DNA of 33,805 nt from Sneathiella sp. (GTDB taxonomy: Bacteria; Pseudomonadota; Alphaproteobacteria; Sneathiellales; Sneathiellaceae): the NCBI RefSeq assembly GCF_002694385.1, contig NZ_NZMB01000005.1, positions 469,473-503,277 on the forward strand, given 5' to 3'. How positions within the stretch are numbered: position 1 is the first letter of the stretch; each line of letters starts with the position of its first letter. Under the pieces are notes generated by a model. The model did no database searches. It worked only from the letters and a program-made list of their open reading frames with translations, and was not told the origin of the DNA. A program made the position numbers and the translations under genes. This document shows positions 1 through 8,431 of this stretch, piece by piece.

Positions 1-563
1 CGGCGGGCGCGGGGGAGGATACAGCGTTGCTCGCGCTCAAGATCGAGGGGTTGGGCCCATCGGCCGAGTTTCGCGTGCGGGCGCTGCAAGAGCTTCTGAA
101 GGAAGAGGGCGATATTCTCTGCCTTGAAACGGAGGCATCCCTTGCTTTCTGGTCGTTCCTTGGGGGCGCAGGGGCCTTTGCGAACAGTGACCGGCCGCTT
201 TGGAGGGTGTCCATAACGCCCGCCAACGCCACGCGGGTCATATCTGCAATCCTCGCCAATATTCCCGCGGCTCGCTATTTCCTCGACTGGGGCGGCGGGT
301 TGCTCTGGGCGGAGATGCCGGAGGAGGAGTTTGACGGCGGTGAGAGTGTGATCCGCGCGGCCCTCGGCGGGGCCGGGCATGCCACCCTGATCCGGGGGAG
401 TAGCAAGTTACGCCGGACCATTTCACCGTTCCAGCCGCAACCGGCAGCCATTCAGAAGCTGAACGCGCGGATCAAAAATGCCTTCGATCCGGAGAATATT
501 CTCAATCCCGGCCGGATGACGGAAGCTGAAGACATTTCTCATGAATCTCCGGCAGGGGACTGA
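1..563 (+). CDS. glcE: Glycolate oxidase FAD-binding subunit GlcE, 3' part (5' end outside window)
   Basis: The reading frame is open from the left edge (first full codon at base 3), so only about 187 C-terminal residues are visible. GlcE is an FAD-binding subunit of the GlcDEF complex, which oxidises glycolate to glyoxylate and passes electrons to the respiratory chain. The C-terminus carries the FAD-linked oxidase ending that runs through IKNAFDPENILNPGRM, typical of the GlcD/GlcE family. The TGA stop lies one base before the glcF ATG, so the two genes are co-transcribed and probably translationally coupled. The D-lactate dehydrogenase family shares this fold, but the glcF gene directly behind it favours GlcE. 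The ATP/FAD-binding N-terminal half cannot be judged here. Confidence 0.88.
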   Translation, partial: AGAGEDTALLALKIEGLGPSAEFRVRALQELLKEEGDILCLETEASLAFWSFLGGAGAFANSDRPLWRVSITPANATRVISAILANIPAARYFLDWGGGLLWAEMPEEEFDGGESVIRAALGGAGHATLIRGSSKLRRTISPFQPQPAAIQKLNARIKNAFDPENILNPGRMTEAEDISHESPAGD

Positions 564-564
564 T

Positions 565-1872
565 ATGAAAACGGAATTTACCCTCACCCAGCTTGCCGAT
601 CCGGAATTTTCTCGCTCCAACGATATCCTGCGTAAATGCGTGCATTGCGGTTTCTGCACGGCGACATGCCCGACCTATCTGGAGCTTGGGGATGAGCGGG
701 ACAGCCCGCGCGGGCGGATTTATCTGATGCAGCAGATGCTGGAAAGCGGCGCGCCTGCTAAGGCGTCCACCGTCACCCATCTGGATCGCTGCCTGGGCTG
801 TCTGTCCTGCATGACAACCTGCCCGTCCGGCGTTGACTATATGCATCTGCTGGAGCATGGCCGCGCCTATGTGGAAGAAACATACCGTCGCCCGCTGCTG
901 GACAGGGCGCTGCGCTTCCTGCTGGCGCTGCTGCTGCCGCGACCGCGGCTGTTTCGTCTGTCCCTGACCGGGGCAAAGCTGATGCAACCGGTAAAAGGTC
1001 TGTTCAGGGGGCGTCTCGCGGCGATGCTGTCGATGGCGCCGGTGAGCATACCGGCCCCCTCCCGCCTCACGTCCCGGCGACTGCATCAGGCGGAAGGCGT
1101 CCGGAAAAAGCGTGTGGTGCTGATGACCGGCTGCGCACAGAAGGTTCTGTCGCCGGAAATCAATGATGCTACCATTCGCCTGCTGACCCGGCATGGGGTG
1201 GAGGTAATCATCCCGCAGGAGGCGGGCTGCTGCGGCGCACTGACCCTGCATATGGGTAAGGAAGAACCGGCACGCAGCTTCGCGGCCCGGAATATCCGCG
1301 CCTTCGCCCGCGAGATGGCGGGAGAGGGGCTGGACGCTGTCATCATCAACACCTCCGGCTGCGGCACAACGGTAAAGGATTATGGCAACCTGTTCGCCCA
1401 TGACGCGGACTCCGAACTTCGCAGGCAGGCGAAAGAAGTCGCCGCAATTACCTGCGATATAACGGAATTTATGAGCCGGATAGAGATCAAGGCGGCGGGC
1501 GGCATCCCCGCTTTAACGGTCGCCTATCATTCCGCCTGTTCGTTACAGCATGGCCAGAAAATCCGGGAGGAACCCAAAAACCTTTTGCGCCGTGCGGGTT
1601 TCACAGTGACCGATATCCCCGAAAGCCATATCTGCTGCGGATCGGCAGGAACCTATAATCTGCTGCAACCGGAGCTGGCGGACCGGCTGAAAGCGCGCAA
1701 GGTCGCCAATATCACAAAATGCGCCCCCGATCTGGTGGCCGCGGGCAATATCGGCTGCATCACGCAGATTGCCTCCGGCATGGACCTGCCGGTCGTGCAC
1801 ACGGTGGAACTGCTCGACTGGGCGAGTGGCGGACCCGTGCCGCCCGCCCTCGCAAATAACCGGGCCCTCTAG
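565..1872 (+). CDS. glcF: Glycolate oxidase iron-sulfur subunit GlcF
   Basis: This 435-residue protein has two ferredoxin-type 4Fe-4S motifs, CVHCGFCTATCP (Cys25, 28, 31, 35) and CLGCLSCMTTCP (Cys76, 79, 82, 86). These are followed by two CCG-type cysteine-rich domains with GCCGAL and HICCGSAGTYN, the domain order of GlcF and related heterodisulfide-reductase-like subunits. It should carry electrons from the GlcD/GlcE flavins to quinone at the membrane. I chose the ATG at 565 over the in-frame ATG at 541 because AGGGGA at 554-559 is well placed for 565, and because 541 would overlap glcE. The length fits the family (about 400-440 residues). Confidence 0.93.
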   Translation: MKTEFTLTQLADPEFSRSNDILRKCVHCGFCTATCPTYLELGDERDSPRGRIYLMQQMLESGAPAKASTVTHLDRCLGCLSCMTTCPSGVDYMHLLEHGRAYVEETYRRPLLDRALRFLLALLLPRPRLFRLSLTGAKLMQPVKGLFRGRLAAMLSMAPVSIPAPSRLTSRRLHQAEGVRKKRVVLMTGCAQKVLSPEINDATIRLLTRHGVEVIIPQEAGCCGALTLHMGKEEPARSFAARNIRAFAREMAGEGLDAVIINTSGCGTTVKDYGNLFAHDADSELRRQAKEVAAITCDITEFMSRIEIKAAGGIPALTVAYHSACSLQHGQKIREEPKNLLRRAGFTVTDIPESHICCGSAGTYNLLQPELADRLKARKVANITKCAPDLVAAGNIGCITQIASGMDLPVVHTVELLDWASGGPVPPALANNRAL

Positions 1873-1937
1873 CCGCTCACAACTTTGTGTCGCAACTTGC
1901 GCTTATCAATCCACCGTCGCCGCGCTATATTGTTAAT

Positions 1938-2495
1938 ATGGTGCGAGGCATATTCGGCATTCTTTTCCTGACCGGTTTCCTCCTTGTGGGGAGCCTTGCT
2001 CACGCCCGTCAGGACGATCCCAAACTGGATGAGCTTTTTTCCCGCCTGGCGGAGACGCAAAGCAGCGCTGAAGCCAAAACCATCGAGCAGCGGATTTGGC
2101 AGATCTGGCTCACTTCCGGCAGCGATACAATAGATTTTCTGATGTTGCAGGGGGTGAGCTATATGGGGCGCGGCGATCTGGCGAAGGCCCTCACCCTGTT
2201 CACTACGGTGGTCAAGGTCGATCCTGGTTATTCGGAAGGCTGGAACAAACGGGCGACGGTTCTGTTCTTGATTGGCGAATATGACAGCTCTATGGAGGAC
2301 ATTGCGAAAGTGTTGGAGTTGGAACCCCGGCATTTCGGCGCCCTGTCCGGCCTTGGCCAGATTTTCGAGCTACGCGAGCGGGAGGCGGGGGCACTGTCCG
2401 CCTACGAGAAGGCCGTCACCCTCAATCCGCATCTGGAGGGGGTGAAGATACGCCTTGACCGGCTTATTCTGGAGCGGGACAAGAAGCGCATCTGA
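1938..2495 (+). CDS. Exported tetratricopeptide-repeat protein
   Basis: This 185-residue protein has an N-terminal signal peptide (MVRGIFGILFLTGFLLVGSLAHA, about residues 1-23) and a predicted periplasmic body with about three TPR units from residue ~70 to the end. Typical positions are visible in GRGDLAKALTLFTTVVKVDPGY, LFLIGEYDSSMEDIAKVLELEP and REREAGALSAYEKAVTLNP. TPR domains are protein-interaction scaffolds; no partner is evident. The frame is open back to a GTG at 1887, but ATG 1938 puts the signal peptide at the true N-terminus. It follows glcF by about 65 bp. A small GC-rich hairpin without a T-tract (2497-2511) follows the stop. Specific function unknown. Confidence 0.8.
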   Translation: MVRGIFGILFLTGFLLVGSLAHARQDDPKLDELFSRLAETQSSAEAKTIEQRIWQIWLTSGSDTIDFLMLQGVSYMGRGDLAKALTLFTTVVKVDPGYSEGWNKRATVLFLIGEYDSSMEDIAKVLELEPRHFGALSGLGQIFELREREAGALSAYEKAVTLNPHLEGVKIRLDRLILERDKKRI

Positions 2496-2541
2496 GGCGC
2501 CGCAGCGGCGCTGATAGATACCCTCATTTATCCAAAACGCC

Positions 2542-3963
2542 TTACTGTTCGCCGACCCAGGCGATGCGCAGGATGTTGGTGGAGCCGGGCGTTCCGAATG
2601 GCACGCCGGCCATAATCACTACCCGCTGGTTGGCGCGGGCGAAACCTTCGGCGAAGGCAAGTTTGCAGGCCTTGTTCACCATATCGGCGAAATTTTCCGC
2701 ATCCGGCGTGTGCACGCAATGCAGCCCCCAGGCGAGCGCCAGCATCCGCGCGGTGCGGATGTTCGGGGTGAGGACCAGCACCGGCACGGCGCATCTTTCC
2801 CGCGCGGCACGGAGCGCGGTCGATCCCGAGGTGGTATAGGTAACGATGGCGGCGGCGCCGATGGTGCGGGCGACCTGCGCGGCGGCGGCGCTGATGGCAT
2901 CGGCGGTGGTGGCTTCCAGATGGCCATGCTTGGCGTCGATAACGCTGCGATAGATGGGGTCTTTTTCTGTTACCTCGGCGATGCTGCTCATCATGCTGAC
3001 CGCTTCCAGCGGGTAACTTCCCGCCGCGCTTTCCGCCGACAGCATGACCGTATCCGTGCCGTCGTAAATGGCGTTGGCAACGTCGGTCACCTCGGCCCGT
3101 GTCGGCACGGGGGAGGAGATCATGCTCTCCAGCATCTGCGTCGCGACGACGACGGGCTTGCCCGCCTCGCGCGCGCGCGCGATGATATGCTTCTGGATGG
3201 ATGGGACTTCCTGCACCGGCACCTCGACGCCAAGATCGCCCCGCGCCACCATGATGGCGTCGGCAAGGTCGATGATCTCGTCAATATTATCAACGGCGGC
3301 GGGCTTTTCTATCTTCGCCATTACGGCGGCCCGCCCGGCGACAAGCTTCTTGATTTCGGCGATATCCTCGGCCCGCTGCACGAAGGACAGCGCGACCCAG
3401 TCGACCCCGAGTTCGAGCGCGAAATCCAGATCGCGGCGGTCCTTGTCGGTCAGTGGGCTCATGCGGATGACGGCATTGGGCACGCTGACCCCCTTGCGAT
3501 CGGAAATTTTGCCGCCGACCTCCACCTTGCAGTCGACGAAGTCCTTGCCCGTCCTTGTGACGACGAGGCGCAGCTTGCCGTCGTCGAGCAGCAGGATGCT
3601 GCCGTCTTCCAGACTCTCGAGAACTGCCGGATGGGGCAGGGAAACCCGTGTTGCATTGCCCGGCTTTTTATCAAGATCGAGCCGGAAGGCCGCGCCATTT
3701 TCCAGCATAACCGGACCTTTGGCAAAGCTGCCGATGCGGATTTTCGGCCCCTGCAGGTCGGCGAGAATGGCGATGGGCCTGCGGCTTTTCTCCTCCAATT
3801 CGCGGATGATTTGATAGCGCGCCGCATGGTCCGCATGGTCGCCGTGGCTGAAATTAAGGCGGAATACATCCGCCCCCGCAAAATGCATGGCCTCGATCGT
3901 TTCCGCATCGGAGCTGGCAGGGCCGAGGGTGGCTATAATCTTGGTCTTACGTTGTCGTCGCAT
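2542..3963 (-). CDS. pyk: Pyruvate kinase
   Basis: Pyruvate kinase converts phosphoenolpyruvate and ADP to pyruvate and ATP, the last step of glycolysis, in the cytosol. The 473-residue product shows the family landmarks: N-terminal RKTKIIATLGPASS, the FRLNFSHG segment with substrate-binding residues, DLQGPKIRIG, the active-site signature region MAKIEKPAAVDN, MVARGDLGVEVP and ATQMLESM. It ends with the C-terminal regulatory domain. Full length compared with the usual 470-480. It is transcribed alone on the minus strand, convergent with the TPR gene. Confidence 0.97.
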   Translation of the reverse strand: MRRQRKTKIIATLGPASSDAETIEAMHFAGADVFRLNFSHGDHADHAARYQIIRELEEKSRRPIAILADLQGPKIRIGSFAKGPVMLENGAAFRLDLDKKPGNATRVSLPHPAVLESLEDGSILLLDDGKLRLVVTRTGKDFVDCKVEVGGKISDRKGVSVPNAVIRMSPLTDKDRRDLDFALELGVDWVALSFVQRAEDIAEIKKLVAGRAAVMAKIEKPAAVDNIDEIIDLADAIMVARGDLGVEVPVQEVPSIQKHIIARAREAGKPVVVATQMLESMISSPVPTRAEVTDVANAIYDGTDTVMLSAESAAGSYPLEAVSMMSSIAEVTEKDPIYRSVIDAKHGHLEATTADAISAAAAQVARTIGAAAIVTYTTSGSTALRAARERCAVPVLVLTPNIRTARMLALAWGLHCVHTPDAENFADMVNKACKLAFAEGFARANQRVVIMAGVPFGTPGSTNILRIAWVGEQ

Positions 3964-4207
3964 CCTGTTTCACCTGAGTAAAGCGTTGCCATCTTTCCCA
4001 CATTGCCCTTTTTCATTTATAGCAGGCATCTGAAATATTGCAGGATTTTTCTGGGTTCCAACCCGAAATGACGATGGCAGGGATGCGGGCGGGCAACAGA
4101 TACGCCGCCCCGCCATATATCCGCAGCGTTCACCATTCCCTCCATTGTAAGCGGGGACGGGTATGAGCTAGTATGACGTAACTGTGAAATATTTCTGATG
4201 TTGTCCC

Positions 4208-4972
4208 ATGCCCGATACCGTGTCTGATGCCTTTTACATTCTGAATGCCGACAGCCCGTCTGCGCTGATCCTGACCGTGGATCATGCGAGCCGTCATATC
4301 CCGGCGGAATATGACAATCTCGGCCTCACCGATCCAACGGTGCTGGCGCGGCATATCGCCTGGGATATCGGGATCGAGGATGTGTCGAAGCGGCTCTCGG
4401 AAAAGCTGGAGGCGAGCGCCATTTTCGCGCGCTTCTCCCGTTTGCTGGTGGATGCCAACCGTTATACCGACGATCCCGCCAGCATGCCGGAGGTGAGCGA
4501 CGGCATTGAAATTCCCGCCAACCGGAATGTGAGCACGGCGGAGCGGCAGAAGCGTCTTGATCAATGGTTCTGGCCGTATCAGACCGCACTGGACCGGCTG
4601 ATCGAAAAGAAAGCGGCCGCGCATGATCATCCCATTCTCATTTCCATGCACAGCTTCACCCCGGTCATGAATGAGTTCGAACGTCCGTGGCATATCGGCG
4701 TGTTGTGGGACCAGGATGCGCGCATTGCTGCGCCATTGCTGGATATCCTGCGAGAGAACAGCAGCCTTGTGGTCGGCGATAACGAGCCCTATTCGGCGCG
4801 CGAACCGCTTGGCTATACCATGAATGAACATGGCACGAAACGCGGCCTGCCCCATGTCGCCATCGAAATCCGGCAGGATCTGATCGATACCCATCAAGGG
4901 GCGGAAAAATGGGCCGCAATCATGGCGGACGCCCTCCATAAACTGCAGGCAGGCGGCGCGCTCGGCAGATAG
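4208..4972 (+). CDS. N-formylglutamate amidohydrolase family protein
   Basis: This 254-residue protein belongs to the FGase family (PF05013 type). Family members hydrolyse N-formyl-L-glutamate to formate and glutamate in histidine degradation, and related members act on other N-acylated amino acids. Conserved pieces include VDHASRHIPAEY near residue 23, RHIAWDIG, the FSRLLVDANR stretch, ISMHSFTP with probable metal-ligand residues, and VAIEIRQDLI near the C-terminus. No other hut gene is nearby, so a role specifically in histidine breakdown is unproven. It is followed at 30 bp by a carboxylate-amine ligase and then DUF1244 and GapR, probably one transcript. Confidence 0.87.
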   Translation: MPDTVSDAFYILNADSPSALILTVDHASRHIPAEYDNLGLTDPTVLARHIAWDIGIEDVSKRLSEKLEASAIFARFSRLLVDANRYTDDPASMPEVSDGIEIPANRNVSTAERQKRLDQWFWPYQTALDRLIEKKAAAHDHPILISMHSFTPVMNEFERPWHIGVLWDQDARIAAPLLDILRENSSLVVGDNEPYSAREPLGYTMNEHGTKRGLPHVAIEIRQDLIDTHQGAEKWAAIMADALHKLQAGGALGR

Positions 4973-5002
4973 CGCGTTTTAGGGGTTAGGGGAGGAAGGC
5001 GG

Positions 5003-6148
5003 ATGAGCATAAAGGAGCCGACATTCACCATCGGGATCGAGGAGGAATATCTGCTTGTCGATCTGGAAACGCGGGAACTGGCCATCGAACCGCCCGAGGA
5101 GATCCTAAGTGAATGCGAGGCGCGGCTGCCCGGCCATATCGTGACGCCGGAGTTCCTCCGCTCCCAGATCGAGGTGGGGACCTGCATCTGCCGCAATATC
5201 GGTGAAGCGCGGGCGGCATTGACCGAGCTGCGCGGTACCACGGCGGCGGTGGCGCGGGAATATGGCCTTGGTCTCATGGCGGCCTCCGTGCATCCTTTCG
5301 CCGACTGGCATCAGCTCAAGCATACGCCGAAGGAACGCTATGACATCATTGCCCGCGATATGCAGGCGACGGTGCGCCGCCTGATGATCTGCGGCATGCA
5401 TGTGCATTGCGCCATCGAGGATCCGGAGCTGCGCATCGATTTGATGAATCAGGCCAGCTATTTCCTGCCGCATCTGCTGGCGCTCAGCACCTCGTCGCCC
5501 TTCTGGCGGGGGGAGGTGAGCGGCCTTAAATCCTATCGTATTTCTGTGTTTGACGGGCTGCCGCGCACTGGCGTGCCGGACCGGTTCGAAAGCTGGGGCG
5601 AATATGCCCGCTTCACCGATACGCTGGTTGAGGCGGGAGCGTTCGAGGATGCGTCGAAATTATGGTGGGACATGCGCCCGTCGGCCAAGTTCCCGACGCT
5701 GGAAATGCGCCTTTGCGATGTCTGCCCGTTGATGGAGGATGCGCTGGCAATCGCGGCGCTCTATAGCTGTATCCTGCGCATGCTGTATCGGCTGCGGCGC
5801 AGCAATCAGCGCTGGCGTATCTATCCGCAGACGCTGGTTGCCGAGAACCGCTGGATCGCGCAGCGCTTCGGCGTGGAGGGGAAGCTGATCGATTTCGGCA
5901 TTCCGGCTCCCGTCCCGGCGGGGGAACTGATTGAGGAGATCATTACGCTGACAGCCGAGGATGCGGCGGCGCTCGGCTGCGAGGCGGAAGTTGCCCATGC
6001 CCGCGAGATTATCCGCCGCGGCGCTTCCGCCGACCGGCAGCTTGCGCTTTACCAGGCCTCGGTCGGGGCGGGAGACAGCCCGCGCGACGCGCTCATAAAA
6101 GTTGTTGATCAGGTCTTGCAGGAGACGGTTTCCGGCATAGAGTCATAA
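5003..6148 (+). CDS. Carboxylate-amine ligase, YbdK/GCS2 family
   Basis: This 381-residue protein has the glutamate-cysteine ligase type 2 (GCS2) fold. It opens with FTIGIEEEYLLVDLETREL, the family's metal/substrate-binding start, and has HVHCAIEDPELRIDLMNQ and the core SAKFPTLEMRLCDVCP. Known relatives join an amino acid to an amine-containing compound with ATP; E. coli YbdK has weak glutamate-cysteine ligase activity. The true substrate is unknown. ATG 5003 has GGAGGAAGG just upstream. It sits between an N-formylglutamate amidohydrolase and DUF1244, so a glutamate-linked substrate is plausible but not shown. Confidence 0.88.
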   Translation: MSIKEPTFTIGIEEEYLLVDLETRELAIEPPEEILSECEARLPGHIVTPEFLRSQIEVGTCICRNIGEARAALTELRGTTAAVAREYGLGLMAASVHPFADWHQLKHTPKERYDIIARDMQATVRRLMICGMHVHCAIEDPELRIDLMNQASYFLPHLLALSTSSPFWRGEVSGLKSYRISVFDGLPRTGVPDRFESWGEYARFTDTLVEAGAFEDASKLWWDMRPSAKFPTLEMRLCDVCPLMEDALAIAALYSCILRMLYRLRRSNQRWRIYPQTLVAENRWIAQRFGVEGKLIDFGIPAPVPAGELIEEIITLTAEDAAALGCEAEVAHAREIIRRGASADRQLALYQASVGAGDSPRDALIKVVDQVLQETVSGIES

Positions 6149-6174
6149 GAAGACGAGAAACAAAGGAAAAAGTG

Positions 6175-6471
6175 ATGGACCCGAAAACAGTGGAACTTGA
6201 AGCCGCGGCCTTTCGCCGCCTGCGCGATCATTTGCGTCGGCGCACCGATGTGCAGAATATCGACCTGATGATCCTGGCGGGTTTTTGCCGCAACTGCCTG
6301 GCCGACTGGTACCGCGAGGCAGCGGAGGAACGCGGCATGGAGATGGACAAGCTGGCGGCGCGGGAAATCGTCTATGGCATGCCGTTTGATGAATGGAAGG
6401 CGAAATACCAGCAGGAAGCCAGCCCGGAACAGCAGGCCGCCTTCGCCAAATCGCAGAAGGAGCATGGCTGA
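6175..6471 (+). CDS. DUF1244 family protein
   Basis: This 98-residue soluble protein of unknown function is recognisable by the family core AGFCRNCLADWYREAAEERG and by FDEWKAKYQ. The two cysteines in FCRNC could bind a metal or cofactor; this is inference. A GTG at 6172 is also in frame, but AAAGGA at 6162-6167 has better spacing to ATG 6175. The family is common in Proteobacteria. Here it lies immediately upstream of a small basic ORF and GapR. Confidence 0.85.
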   Translation: MDPKTVELEAAAFRRLRDHLRRRTDVQNIDLMILAGFCRNCLADWYREAAEERGMEMDKLAAREIVYGMPFDEWKAKYQQEASPEQQAAFAKSQKEHG

Positions 6472-6562
6472 CGCGGCGCGTAAAAAATTTTCCGCCAGGC
6501 ATGTACTTGCGGGCGGCAAACGGGTAAAAAAGCCGCGCCGGGCATTCATCCGGACGGTTTGA
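6464..6562 (+). CDS. Possible small basic peptide between DUF1244 and GapR
   Basis: A 32-residue frame starts at an ATG that overlaps the DUF1244 stop codon by 8 bases. The product (MADAARKKFSARHVLAGGKR at its start) is rich in Lys and Arg. AAGGAG lies only one base before the ATG, which is too close for efficient independent initiation, though reinitiation from the overlapping gene is possible. I recognise no family. It could be an untranslated spacer. Confidence 0.3.
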   Translation: MADAARKKFSARHVLAGGKRVKKPRRAFIRTV

Positions 6563-6587
6563 CGAGTAATGATGGAGACAAGAGATT

Positions 6588-6881
6588 ATGGCTGATGTCG
6601 GCGGAGTCGCAGCGGAGCATTTGCGGTCCTATATCGAGAGAATTGAACGTCTGGAAGAAGAGAAGAAGGGCATAGCCGACGATATCAAGGAAATCTTTGC
6701 CGAGGCCAAGGGCACGGGCTTTGATGTCAAGGCGATGCGCGCCGTCCTGCGGCTGCGCAAGATGGACAAGGCCGATGTCCAGGAACAGGAATATATGGTC
6801 GATCTCTACAAGCAGGCCCTCGGCATGATCGAAGGGCCGGGAGAGACCCCGGATGATGAGGCGGACGGCCCGGCCTTCTGA
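6588..6881 (+). CDS. gapR: GapR-family nucleoid-associated protein (DUF2312)
   Basis: This 97-residue protein has the complete DUF2312 core: EHLRSYIERIERLEEEKKGIADDIKEI forms an N-terminal coiled coil, and GFDVKAMRAVLRLRKMD follows. In Caulobacter, GapR is a DNA-binding protein that encircles overtwisted DNA and stimulates type II topoisomerases during replication. The same role is inferred here from family membership. ATG 6588 lies behind a purine-rich GGAGACAAGAG. An inverted-repeat terminator at 6933-6961 ends this transcript. It is a strong marker for Alphaproteobacteria. Confidence 0.9.
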   Translation: MADVGGVAAEHLRSYIERIERLEEEKKGIADDIKEIFAEAKGTGFDVKAMRAVLRLRKMDKADVQEQEYMVDLYKQALGMIEGPGETPDDEADGPAF

Positions 6882-6892
6882 ACCATAAAAAA

Positions 6893-6914
6893 ACAGGCCC
6901 GCAAACGGGCCTGT
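6893..6914 (-). terminator. Rho-independent terminator of the HupE gene
   Basis: A 9-bp GC-rich stem (ACAGGCCCG with CGGGCCTGT) has a 4-nt loop. Read on the minus strand it is followed by a run of T (the A-run at 6887-6893 on the plus strand), as expected for termination after the minus-strand gene ending at 6965. It may also help stop plus-strand transcription after gapR. Confidence 0.7.
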
Positions 6915-6932
6915 CAGATCCCTCGAAATGTG

Positions 6933-6961
6933 AACGGGCCGGCATTAGATCGGCCCGTTTT
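6933..6961 (+). terminator. Rho-independent terminator after gapR
   Basis: A 9-bp stem (AACGGGCCG with CGGCCCGTT) encloses a 9-nt loop and is followed by TTTTC on the plus strand. It lies between the convergent gapR and HupE genes and overlaps the last codons' flank of the HupE gene. Confidence 0.6.
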
Positions 6962-6964
6962 CAG

Positions 6965-7561
6965 TCAGGCGATACCAAACAGGAACGCCGCGCCGATGGC
7001 GGAAATCACGCCGCCGCTTATACGGATGAGCGTCTCGCCAACCGGCAGACGGTTCAGCGATCCGACGCCGATACCGATGCCGTGCAACAGCAGTGTGGCG
7101 AGGACAAAACCGATGGCATAGGTAAACGGGCTGGCCGCATCCGGCAGCTCCGTGCCATGGGCATGACCGTGAAAAATGGCAAAGGCACCGACAAGGATGC
7201 CCGCCACCCAGAGCGGCGGCTTCGCCATGAAGACAATCAGCAGGCCCAGAATGAGAGCGGAGGAGGCAATGCCCGTTTCTACGGCGGGCAGCGGCACGCC
7301 CATTAACCCAAGCGCCGCGCCTGCCACCATTAGCAGCGGAAAAACAATGGGCAGGATCCAAATGGCTGGACGGCCGAGAACTCCGGCCCAAAGGCCGACG
7401 GCGATCATGGCGACCACATGGTCCCAGCCGAACAGGGGGTGGGTGAAGCCGCTGGCAAACCCGCCCGTCGCATGATCCCCGACATGGGCGAGGGCGGATT
7501 GGGTAAACAACAGGGTGATGGCCATGGCGATGGCGGCGGCCGGCAATTTTCTGACTGACAT
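6965..7561 (-). CDS. HupE/UreJ family membrane protein (putative nickel/cobalt permease)
   Basis: This 198-residue protein has an N-terminal signal sequence ending near TQSALA and then six or so hydrophobic segments. The family signature GFTHPLFGWDH follows the first His (residues ~26-50), and a second His cluster, FHGHAHG, lies near residue 140; both suit Ni or Co coordination. Family members act as secondary transporters for nickel or cobalt in hydrogenase or urease loci. Neither enzyme is encoded here, so substrate and role are open. I saw no convincing cobalamin riboswitch upstream. Confidence 0.85.
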   Translation of the reverse strand: MSVRKLPAAAIAMAITLLFTQSALAHVGDHATGGFASGFTHPLFGWDHVVAMIAVGLWAGVLGRPAIWILPIVFPLLMVAGAALGLMGVPLPAVETGIASSALILGLLIVFMAKPPLWVAGILVGAFAIFHGHAHGTELPDAASPFTYAIGFVLATLLLHGIGIGVGSLNRLPVGETLIRISGGVISAIGAAFLFGIA

Positions 7562-7656
7562 TAAGATACCTTTCCTGATTTTCGGGAATGGCAGCCCTGG
7601 GGGAGACCGCTTTTAAATAACATAAGCCGATTGGGGCGGGAATGGCAAGACATGGC

Positions 7657-7692
7657 GAAAGCAGAAGCAGAAGCAGAAGCAGCAGCAGCAGG
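7657..7692. repeat. AGCAGA/AGC microsatellite
   Basis: A short-period run of GAAGCA units changes to pure AGC triplets. It lies in the 226-bp gap between the divergently transcribed HupE gene and the small hypothetical gene at 7788. On the minus strand it would read as poly-Leu, but that frame is not a gene. Confidence 0.75.
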
Positions 7693-7787
7693 CGTGCGCC
7701 CGCGCCCCCTTGTATTCGGTCAATGCAATAATTAAGTGCAGAAAAGAAATTCAATAAACTGACAGGTGGCTTTTCCGGTTTCAGGAT

Positions 7788-8159
7788 ATGAAGAATTTTT
7801 CCACCGATGCGGCAGGCTTTGCAGCTTTGACCCTTTCCGAGTTGATTTTGCAGCAATGCCTGCTCGGGGGGCTCATTGCGCCCGAGGAGGCGCGGCGTTT
7901 GCTGGGCATTGCTGTCCACCGTCATGAGGAGGCGGCAAATGGCTCGGAAGAGAAAATCGCCCTCAATATGGAGGCGGCGCACATCTTGCGTCTTCTGTCC
8001 CATGGGTTGGAGCCATTGCTGGCGGACAAGGCGGCGAATGACGACAACACCGCCGCGCCCGCCGCATCCGAGCCGCTGCGCTGGCCCGGCCGGACGGGGG
8101 AGACGCCGCAGAGGGAGCCTCCCTCCCGGCGCGCCAACTGGGTTCGCTTTCCCGACTGA
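7788..8159 (+). CDS. Hypothetical protein, 123 residues
   Basis: I do not recognise this family. Residues ~1-85 look alpha-helical (LTLSELILQQCLLGGLIAPEEARRLL and NMEAAHILRLLSHGLEPLL). The last ~40 residues are a disordered, Pro/Arg-rich tail ending in ANWVRFPD. There is no signal peptide or membrane segment. An AGGA lies just before the ATG. It converges with the DUF1272 gene, with only 2 bp between the stops. The helical front half resembles no domain I can name. Confidence 0.6.
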   Translation: MKNFSTDAAGFAALTLSELILQQCLLGGLIAPEEARRLLGIAVHRHEEAANGSEEKIALNMEAAHILRLLSHGLEPLLADKAANDDNTAAPAASEPLRWPGRTGETPQREPPSRRANWVRFPD

Positions 8160-8161
8160 CG

Positions 8162-8392
8162 TTATTCTTGCGCGAGGATGCGTTTTATACTCTGCGGGTA
8201 TTTATCCATCAGCGCGGCGGGCCGCACCGGGCGCAAGCTGAAATTTCCGCCACAGTTCGGACAGACGCCCTTATGCGTATTTTCTGCGCACTCCTTGCAG
8301 AAAGTGCATTCAAACGTGCAGATATAGGCATCAACCTCGCCATTCGGCAGGTCACAATCGCAACTTTCGCAATTCGGTCTGAGTTCCAGCAT
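8162..8392 (-). CDS. DUF1272 family small Cys-rich protein
   Basis: This 76-residue protein has zinc-ribbon-like cysteine pairs in NCESCDCDLP, CTFECTFCKECAE and GVCPNCGGNF. DUF1272 is a widespread small family of unknown function, probably zinc binding. I chose ATG 8392 rather than the upstream in-frame start at 8413 because AAGGAG lies 7 nt before it and because the family usually begins with MLELRPNCE. Confidence 0.85.
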   Translation of the reverse strand: MLELRPNCESCDCDLPNGEVDAYICTFECTFCKECAENTHKGVCPNCGGNFSLRPVRPAALMDKYPQSIKRILAQE

Positions 8393-8431
8393 GACACTCT
8401 CCTTACCCCTCAATAGCCGAAACGGGGCGAC

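Noticed and set aside
7585-7612. A B12-box-like stretch (AGCCCTGGGGGAGACCGC) upstream of the HupE gene
   Set aside because: It is on the plus strand, opposite to the HupE gene, and the other conserved cobalamin riboswitch elements are absent.
6945-8003. A 352-codon minus-strand frame with a poly-Leu tract
   Set aside because: The Leu run comes from the AGCAGA microsatellite, and the frame overlaps the well-supported HupE gene in another frame.
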